Position numbers and translations under genes: made by a program. DNA of 64,000 nucleotides, from assembly GCF_004216955.1 (NCBI RefSeq), contig NZ_SGXL01000001.1, forward strand, positions 496,001 to 560,000. Reading direction: 5' to 3'. This DNA is from Fictibacillus sp. BK138. GTDB lineage: Bacteria > Bacillota > Bacilli > Bacillales > Fictibacillaceae. Numbering within the stretch: position 1 is the first letter of the stretch; every line of letters starts with the position of its first letter. The notes under the pieces were generated by a model. That model had not been told where the DNA came from and made no database searches. It saw only the letters and a program-made list of their open reading frames with translations. This document shows, piece after piece, positions 58,462 to 64,000 of this stretch.

Positions 58462-59970
58462 ATGCTATCAAAAGATGACTTCATCAAAAGCGAAGGCAAT
58501 ACTTTTCCAGGCAAAACATATGTCGATCACCTGTTGCGTCCGGTTTTTAACGACCAAAGAGACTATCTTTTTAAACAAATGTTTAACATTCATCGAGCTC
58601 ATGTCGTCATGCTGACCGAACAAGGTATTTTAGATAAAAAAGAGGCAGCAACCATCCTCCAAGGAGTGGAAACCGTATCTCAAACGGATCCACAAACACT
58701 TCAATATGACCCACAATTTGAAGATCTATTTTTTATGATGGAACACAAAATAAGTGAGCTAATCGGACCGGACCTCGCTGGGAAAATGCACATCGCCAGA
58801 AGCCGAAACGACATGGGTGTGGCTATGTACCGGCTTGTTTTACGAGAACATATTCTAACGCTTTTGCAGAGTTCCATACTGTTAGCAGATGCACTCCTTG
58901 AACAAATTAATGAACACGCCGAAACCGTCATAACTGCCTACACCCACACTCAGCCCGCACAGCCAACAACACTCGGCCACTACTTAACTGCGGTTTTAGA
59001 TATTTTACTCCGAGACATTCATAGACTTTGGTCCGCATATGAAACGGTAAACCGATCACCAATGGGTGCGGCTGCTTTAGCTACAACCGGCTTTCCCATA
59101 AATAGAAAAAGAGTGTGCGAGCTTCTAGGTTTCAGTGAACTTGTCGAGAATTCCTATGATGCCATAGCTGGAGCGGATTATCTCGTCGAGTCCGCAACTG
59201 CAGTCCTCTCTATGATGGTGAATTGCGGCAGGTGGATTCAAGATTTTCTCCAGCTTGTAACTCGTGAATACAACATAGTAAAAGTTGCGGATCCTTATGT
59301 TCAAATCAGTTCTATCATGCCGCAAAAAAGAAATCCGGTCTCTATCGAGCACTCACGTTCACTGGCCAGTTCTTCAGCAGGAGAAGCACTCGCAGCCATT
59401 CAGATGATTCACAACACGCCATTCGGTGATATCGTGGATACAGAGGATGATCTTCAGCCGCATCTTTACAGAAGCTATGAAAAAGCAAACCGCGTTATTC
59501 GCCTTATGCATGCTGTTATTCGGACAATGGAAGTTGATAAAGAACGAGCGCTTAATCAGGCGAGGAACTCCTGTATCACAATAACGGAACTTGCTGATGA
59601 ACTGGCACGCGACAAAAACGTTCCTTTTCGTATGGCACATCAGATTGCAAGTTCGATCGCAAAAAAATTTTCACATGAGAAACTCGAGTTAAACGAACTA
59701 CAACTACAAACTGTAAACAAGGAAATCAGTAAATGGTGCAACGACTCTTTAAGTCAGGAAGAGTGGAACAAAATCATTTGTCCAATTGAATTTGTGAAGA
59801 AGCGAAACATACAAGGTGGTCCGAATCCAGAGAATGTTGTAAAAATAGCAGAAAAGAGGAAAAAAAGTATATCTCGGCTAGAACTCCAACTAAAAAATGA
59901 AAAAAACGAACTGCTATCAGCCGAGCAGAAGTTAATAAATGCCGTTAAAAAAATGAGGGATCAACAGTAA
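58462..59970 (+). CDS. argininosuccinate-lyase-like protein (fumarate lyase superfamily)
   Basis: A 502-residue member of the aspartase/fumarase superfamily. 'KMHIARSRNDMGVAMYRL' near residue 112, 'AYTHTQPAQPTTLGHYL' near 157 (catalytic His), and the signature 'SSIMPQKRNPVSIEH' near 280. Typical ArgH is ~460 residues; this has an extra Lys/Glu-rich C-terminal coiled coil (~465-502). No argG is adjacent, so a role other than arginine synthesis is possible. ATG follows AAGGAGTG. A perfect TTAAACAAATGTTTAA lies at 58571-58586 within codons 37-42. Confidence 0.82.
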   Translation: MLSKDDFIKSEGNTFPGKTYVDHLLRPVFNDQRDYLFKQMFNIHRAHVVMLTEQGILDKKEAATILQGVETVSQTDPQTLQYDPQFEDLFFMMEHKISELIGPDLAGKMHIARSRNDMGVAMYRLVLREHILTLLQSSILLADALLEQINEHAETVITAYTHTQPAQPTTLGHYLTAVLDILLRDIHRLWSAYETVNRSPMGAAALATTGFPINRKRVCELLGFSELVENSYDAIAGADYLVESATAVLSMMVNCGRWIQDFLQLVTREYNIVKVADPYVQISSIMPQKRNPVSIEHSRSLASSSAGEALAAIQMIHNTPFGDIVDTEDDLQPHLYRSYEKANRVIRLMHAVIRTMEVDKERALNQARNSCITITELADELARDKNVPFRMAHQIASSIAKKFSHEKLELNELQLQTVNKEISKWCNDSLSQEEWNKIICPIEFVKKRNIQGGPNPENVVKIAEKRKKSISRLELQLKNEKNELLSAEQKLINAVKKMRDQQ

Positions 59971-60000
59971 AGGGTATTTCATGCCCCTTACTGTTGTTTC
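59962..60000 (+). terminator. terminator overlapping the ArgH-like stop
   Basis: Stem CAACAGTAAAGGG/CCCCTTACTGTTG with one mismatch, then TTTCCTCATTTG. Confidence 0.75.
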
Positions 60001-60019
60001 CTCATTTGTTTTATAGAAG

Positions 60020-60178
60020 TCTATGAACCAAAATGTTAGCTCTATGAGTCAAAGGCGCTTTTCTATAAGTCTAATTATATATTCTATGAACCAAAGTAAG
60101 AGTTCTATGAGTTAAAGACTATTCTATGGATCAAAAATCCAGGTCTATGAACCAAAAGAGACTTTCTATGAGCAAAAA
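60020..60178 (+). repeat. 21-bp-period array, TCTATGAACCAAA core (eight units, no cap)
   Basis: CTATGA-type cores at 60021, 60042, 60063, 60084, 60105, 60124, 60145 and 60166; all steps are 21 except one of 19. The core (TCTATGARYCAAA) differs from the other arrays and no cap follows, but period and location directly after a terminator are the same. The remaining 60179-60353 shows no gene. Confidence 0.8.
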
Positions 60179-60353
60179 TCAGATTACACCACCTATTTAC
60201 TTTATCCCTATGACGCATCACGTACGCCCAAAGATTTTTCTAGAGAGAACTGCATGCAAGAAGGAAACTTTTATTTATATGTCGAAATTAAGTTTAAATA
60301 AATATCCAATATTGCCGATATATGTAATAAACGGGACTTTGAAGGAGGAAAAC

Positions 60354-61637
60354 ATGGATAACACAGTGGTAAAACGGTTAGTGATGACTTCTGCGTTTGC
60401 TGGTGCTTTTTTTGCTGTTCCTCTCGTTGGTGAAGCTGCTTTAGGCGACCTAACCTTGAAGCAAGGAATCAACCATAATGATGTAAAACATCTGCAATCG
60501 CTTTTAAAAGAAAAAGGGTATTTTAAAGAGCAGCAAACGACTACCTATTTTGGACCGGTAACGAAAAAAGCAGTAATGGATTTTCAAAAAGCGAACAGCC
60601 TTGTGGTTGATGGGATCGTCGGAAAACAAACGTACAAAAAGCTTTTAGAGAAATCTTTTCAAGAAGCACCGCCCAAAAAACAGCCGGCTCAAACTGTTGC
60701 ACCATCTTCTTCTTCAAAAGATTTAAAGCTGCATTCGACAGGACGAGCTGTCATGAAGCTGCAGCAAGATCTTAAGTTTCTTGGGTTTTTTACATATTAT
60801 AAAACTACTGACTATTATGGAACGATCACGACGGAAGCGGTACGGAAATTTCAAATCAGCCAGAAACTAAAAGCGACGGGGGTTGCAGATGCGACGACAT
60901 TAGACCGCATTATGAAAGCAGTTGCGGTAAAGAAAAACCCAGTGCAGGCGCCTGCTAAGCCGAAGCCTGCTGCGCCAAAACTGGCAACACCCTCAGCACC
61001 TAAACCAGCACCCGTTCCGCAGCAAAATACAGTGAAAGAATTAAAATTCGGTGTAACTGGTCCGGAAGTAAAACAGCTTCAAACACGCCTGAAAAATCTA
61101 GGATTCTTTACATACCCGATGATTACGGATTATTTTGGAGCGGTGACAGAGGAGAGTGTTGAGAAATTCCAGAAGACGTACGGGCTGCCGGTTACAGGAA
61201 TCGTAACGAAAGCCGTTTTAGATAAAATGACAGAAGTGGAGAAACAAAAAAGTGAAACGCCTAAAACGTCTGATCAGATTACGATCAATGTTATCGCGAA
61301 CGCTGCTGAACTGATGGGAACTCCTTATGTATGGGCGGGAACGACTCCGCAAGGTTTTGACTGCAGTGGATTTTTGCAATACGTTTATGCAAAAGAAGGC
61401 GTAAAGCTTCCAAGGACAGTCGCACAGATGTGGGATGCAACATCCTCAGTCAGTGAACCTGCAGTTGGCGATCTCTTATTCTTTGAAACATACACAACAG
61501 GTCCGTCTCACGCAGGAATCTACCTTGGTAACAACCAGTTTGTCCATGCAGGGACAAGCACTGGAGTAACGATAAGCAACTTGAACTATGCGTATTGGCA
61601 GGATCGATACCTTGGATCAAAGCGTATAAACTATTAA
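60354..61637 (+). CDS. cell-wall endopeptidase: three peptidoglycan-binding domains plus NlpC/P60
   Basis: A 427-residue secreted protein. Signal peptide 1-28 ('FAVPLVGEAALG'). Three PG_binding_1 domains are seen at ~33-97 ('DVKHLQSLLKEKGYFKEQQT'), ~118-183 and ~230-295, joined by Pro/Ala/Lys linkers. The C-terminal NlpC/P60 domain (~310-427) has C337 in 'GFDCSGFLQYVY' and H386 in 'GPSHAGIYLG', and should hydrolyse D-Glu-mDAP bonds in peptidoglycan. Similar in role to LytE/LytF/CwlS but with PG-binding domains, not LysM. ATG 60354 follows GAAGGAGG; the longer frame runs into the repeat array. Confidence 0.9.
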   Translation: MDNTVVKRLVMTSAFAGAFFAVPLVGEAALGDLTLKQGINHNDVKHLQSLLKEKGYFKEQQTTTYFGPVTKKAVMDFQKANSLVVDGIVGKQTYKKLLEKSFQEAPPKKQPAQTVAPSSSSKDLKLHSTGRAVMKLQQDLKFLGFFTYYKTTDYYGTITTEAVRKFQISQKLKATGVADATTLDRIMKAVAVKKNPVQAPAKPKPAAPKLATPSAPKPAPVPQQNTVKELKFGVTGPEVKQLQTRLKNLGFFTYPMITDYFGAVTEESVEKFQKTYGLPVTGIVTKAVLDKMTEVEKQKSETPKTSDQITINVIANAAELMGTPYVWAGTTPQGFDCSGFLQYVYAKEGVKLPRTVAQMWDATSSVSEPAVGDLLFFETYTTGPSHAGIYLGNNQFVHAGTSTGVTISNLNYAYWQDRYLGSKRINY

Positions 61638-61640
61638 TCT

Positions 61641-61684
61641 AAAACACTTTATGAGTAAACGAAAACTCATAAGGTGTTTTTTTT
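61641..61684 (+). terminator. terminator after endopeptidase gene
   Basis: Stem AAACACTTTATGAGT/ACTCATAAGGTGTTT followed by T-run. Confidence 0.85.
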
Positions 61685-61727
61685 ATCATGTGTTTATCAT
61701 ACATTTATTACCATGCGCTTGTTATAC

Positions 61728-61743
61728 TTAAACAAATGTTTAA
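61728..61743. promoter_or_regulatory. TTAAACAAATGTTTAA palindrome at PBP promoter
   Basis: Perfect 7-2-7 inverted repeat touching a possible -10 TATACT (61723-61728) and just ahead of the ribosome site, a position expected for a repressor. Same sequence family as at 2924 and 56983. Confidence 0.45.
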
Positions 61744-61760
61744 ATGGAAGGAGATCTGTT

Positions 61761-63776
61761 TTGAAAAATCTTTGCAAAATAATGTTGTTGGCTATTCTTT
61801 GTCTTACGCTATTGTCCGCATGTTCGGAACCTCCGAAGCCAGAAGACGCATTAAAAAAGTATGTAGCTTCCTGGCAAAAACAAGATTTTGAGAGTATGTA
61901 TGAGATGTTAGATTTAGAGTCTAAGAAGAAGATCACCAAAGAAGACTTTGTAAAACGCTATAAAGACATCTATAGCGGGATTGAAGCTAATAATCTAGCC
62001 GTGAAAACGAAAACTTCCAAAGAGAAAAAAGAGGAAGAAAGCGAGAAAGCAAGCCTAGCTTACTCAGTTAAGATGGTTACACTCGCTGGACCGATTGAAT
62101 ATACACATAAGATGAATATGAAGCTTGAGGAAAGCAAGGATAAAGAGGAATGGAAGGTGCAATGGAACACATCGCACATCTTTCCTGAAATGGAGGAAGG
62201 CGACCGAATTTCAGCCTCAACTCTTTCACCAAAAAGAGGTGCGATTTTAGATCGCGAAGGAAATCCGCTGGCGTTCAACGGAACGGCTTATGAGGTGACG
62301 ATTGTTCCTCAAGAACTGCCGGAGGATTCGAGCAAAACGATTGAACCTTTAGCTGAAATCCTGGGAATGACACCGGAAGAAATTCAGAAAAAACTGGATC
62401 AGCCATGGGTGAAGCCGCACTACGGCGTTCCGATTAAAAAAATGGCGACAGACAATTTCAAAATACATGACGCCGTGGCATTAGAGGGCGTGAAATCTCC
62501 GAAAAAGGAAACACGGATATATCCATTAAAGGAAGCGGCGGCGCACCTAACCGGCTATATCGGCCAGGTGAACGCCGATGACCTAAAAAGGTTAGAAGGC
62601 AAAGGATACACTGCACAAGACTGGGTCGGGAAAGCAGGGCTTGAGCAAGTGTATGAAGAGCAGCTGAGAGGAACATCCGGTGGGATCATCAAGATTTTAA
62701 CGAAAGAAAAGGAAGAGAAAGCAGTACTAGCGGAAAAAGAAGTTGTAAATGGAGAAGATGTGAAAACGACGATCAACAGTAATGTTCAGCGCTCGATTTA
62801 TGCCCAGCTTAAAGTTGATGTAGGGACATCGTCTGCCATTCATCCGAAAACCGGTGAAGTACTGGCTATTGTGAATAGCCCGTCTTACAACCCGAATGAA
62901 TATACGCTTGGCATTTCAAACGAAACAAAAAACAAACTGGAAAACGATCCGAAAAAACCAAAGTTGAATCGATTTATCTACACGTATGCACCAGGTTCGA
63001 CCCTTAAGCCGTTGACAGCCGCAATCGGTATAGAAAAGGGAACACTAAATCCAAGTGACGTCATGAAGGTGAGCGGGAAAACGTGGAGAAAAGGTGAGTC
63101 GTGGGGGAACTATCACGTAACTCGCGTGAGTGCAGTACCAAGTGTGAACCTGGAAAAAGCGCTCATCTACTCAGATAACATTTACTTTGCGCAAGAAGCA
63201 CTTGATCTAGGTCAGGAAAAGTTTGTGAGCGGACTAAAAGAATTTGGTTTAGGAGAAAAAATGCCGGTCGGGTATCCATTTACTGCTTCATCGATTGGAG
63301 AAAAAGGCATGACTGAAGTCCAGCTAGCCGATAGTGGTTACGGCCAAGGAAAAGTAGAGATGAGCGCACTACATCTAGGCATCTCCTACACACCTTTCTT
63401 GAATGAGGGGAACTTGCTGGCACCGAAACTGGATCTAGCTAAAAAGGATGCGACTATCTGGAAAGAAAACGTGATTTCACCTGAAACTGCAAAAATCATT
63501 CGAGACGACCTAACTAAAGTTGTTACTAGCTCAAACGGAACCGCACATGAGGCGTATATGCAAAAACTGCCTCTAGCCGGAAAAACCGGAACAGCTGAAC
63601 TCAAAAAAAATAAAGAAGATAAAAACGGTATGGAACTCGGCTGGTTTGTCGCTTATAACACAGAGAATCCGTCACTTCTTGTTTCGATGATGATTGAGGA
63701 TGTAAAAGGAAGAGGCGGCAGTCATTACCTCGTGCCAAAAGTGAAGAAGGTGTTTGAAGAAAACTTCCTGCAATAG
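61761..63776 (+). CDS. pbpC: class B penicillin-binding protein (PBP3/PbpC, MecA-like layout)
   Basis: A 671-residue lipoprotein-like class B PBP. TTG start behind GGAAGGAG; hydrophobic N-terminus with 'LLSACSE' lipobox. An NTF2-like MecA_N domain (~25-145), a PBP dimer domain ('KRGAILDREGNPLAFNG' near 158) and a transpeptidase with S413-TLK, S471-DN and K608-TG motifs in 'APGSTLKPLT', 'IYSDNIYF' and 'AGKTGTAEL'. Cross-links peptidoglycan. PBPs of this layout have low beta-lactam affinity in some species; resistance cannot be inferred here. Confidence 0.92.
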   Translation: MKNLCKIMLLAILCLTLLSACSEPPKPEDALKKYVASWQKQDFESMYEMLDLESKKKITKEDFVKRYKDIYSGIEANNLAVKTKTSKEKKEEESEKASLAYSVKMVTLAGPIEYTHKMNMKLEESKDKEEWKVQWNTSHIFPEMEEGDRISASTLSPKRGAILDREGNPLAFNGTAYEVTIVPQELPEDSSKTIEPLAEILGMTPEEIQKKLDQPWVKPHYGVPIKKMATDNFKIHDAVALEGVKSPKKETRIYPLKEAAAHLTGYIGQVNADDLKRLEGKGYTAQDWVGKAGLEQVYEEQLRGTSGGIIKILTKEKEEKAVLAEKEVVNGEDVKTTINSNVQRSIYAQLKVDVGTSSAIHPKTGEVLAIVNSPSYNPNEYTLGISNETKNKLENDPKKPKLNRFIYTYAPGSTLKPLTAAIGIEKGTLNPSDVMKVSGKTWRKGESWGNYHVTRVSAVPSVNLEKALIYSDNIYFAQEALDLGQEKFVSGLKEFGLGEKMPVGYPFTASSIGEKGMTEVQLADSGYGQGKVEMSALHLGISYTPFLNEGNLLAPKLDLAKKDATIWKENVISPETAKIIRDDLTKVVTSSNGTAHEAYMQKLPLAGKTGTAELKKNKEDKNGMELGWFVAYNTENPSLLVSMMIEDVKGRGGSHYLVPKVKKVFEENFLQ

Positions 63777-63790
63777 GAAGTTTTTTTCTT
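63761..63790 (+). terminator. terminator overlapping the PBP stop
   Basis: Stem AACTTCCT/AGGAAGTT, five-base loop, then T7. Confidence 0.8.
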
Positions 63791-63861
63791 TTTCATTTAT
63801 GAAAAAGGGGGAAATATCCAAAACTAGACGAATAGATTACAATAAAAGGAGGGATGCATTC

Positions 63862-64000
63862 ATGCTTAAAGTAGGCGTGATTGGTCTAGGGTCGATTTCA
63901 GATTTGCACATCAAACCCTACGTAAACAACCCTGAAGTCAAGCTAGTCGCTTTTTGTGATATGAATCAAAAACGGTTAGAAGCTGCCGGACAACTCTATG
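63862..64000 (+). CDS. Gfo/Idh/MocA-family oxidoreductase, N-terminal part (cut by window end)
   Basis: The first 46 codons of a NAD(P)-binding oxidoreductase: 'KVGVIGLGSISDLHIKPYV' is the Rossmann GxGxxx signature and 'LVAFCDMNQKRLEAAG' the second strand. ATG follows AAAGGAGGG. The rest lies outside the window. Confidence 0.85.
   Translation, partial: MLKVGVIGLGSISDLHIKPYVNNPEVKLVAFCDMNQKRLEAAGQLY

Noticed and set aside
1-64000. tRNA, rRNA, prophage or IS transposase genes
   Set aside because: I found no cloverleaf, rRNA stretch, phage structural protein or transposase motif on either strand; a covariance-model scan would be needed to exclude small RNAs.

Overview
The window looks like a chromosomal stretch of a low-GC, endospore-forming Bacillaceae bacterium. 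Evidence: strong AAGGAGG-type ribosome sites, GTG and TTG starts, CcpA-type cre sites, a kipI/kipA/ycsG/ycsI block as in Bacillus, PbpC- and LytE-like cell-wall proteins, and a repeat pair of a type common in Bacillaceae. A Fictibacillus-like genome is my guess; it is inference, not shown. I saw no rRNA, tRNA, phage, IS transposase or CRISPR array.

Layout. (1) 1-2.5 kb: a GH13 sucrose-phosphorylase-type enzyme plus glycerate kinase, probably glucosylglycerate breakdown. (2) 2.5-12.5 kb: 5-oxoproline metabolism split into two blocks, pxpA alone on the plus strand and pxpB-pxpC-NRAMP-DUF1445 on the minus strand. Between them lie an MFS exporter, small membrane proteins, a YihY protein and a secreted pyroglutamyl-peptidase-like protein whose catalytic Cys is Ser. 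(3) 12.7-22.7 kb: a mannoside block with manA, a LacI regulator, an ABC importer, DUF1861, a GH130 phosphorylase and a ROK sugar kinase, interrupted by a NERD-domain gene lying between two repeat arrays. (4) 23-30.6 kb: three TIM-barrel sugar isomerase/epimerase-like proteins, two Gfo/Idh/MocA dehydrogenases, a beta-propeller glycosidase-like protein and a ROK repressor. (5) 30.8-52.7 kb: a large glycan locus with a GH35-like enzyme, two solute-binding proteins (one a 986-residue fusion), two complete pairs of permeases, an NHL-TPR-YIP1-like membrane protein and a DUF5696-like protein in one tight operon. It continues with a PF10091 (GH144-like) enzyme, a second GH35-like enzyme and, on the other strand, a GH3 beta-glucosidase. 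(6) 53-58 kb: mtnK-mtnA-class II aldolase (methylthioribose/5-deoxypentose salvage) and small proteins. (7) 58-64 kb: an argininosuccinate-lyase-like protein, a cell-wall endopeptidase, a class B PBP and the start of another Gfo/Idh/MocA gene.

How it works together. Most of the window is a carbohydrate and compatible-solute scavenging region: importers bring in oligosaccharides, cytoplasmic phosphorylases and glycosidases split them, and kinases, isomerases and NAD(P)-linked enzymes pass the products on. No ABC ATPase is encoded here, so a shared MsmX-type ATPase elsewhere is implied. Palindromic operators tie distant units together: an AAACGTTT-core family, an ATTAAAT/ATTTAAT family and TTAAACANNTGTTTAA.

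The most unusual feature is a family of ten intergenic arrays built on a helical-phase period of 20-21 bp. Eight have exactly six units, the last fused to a conserved cap with an inverted repeat; two more have the same period, a different core and no cap. The ~11-bp spacers differ while the core and cap are kept, which suggests a function rather than simple copies of a mobile element.
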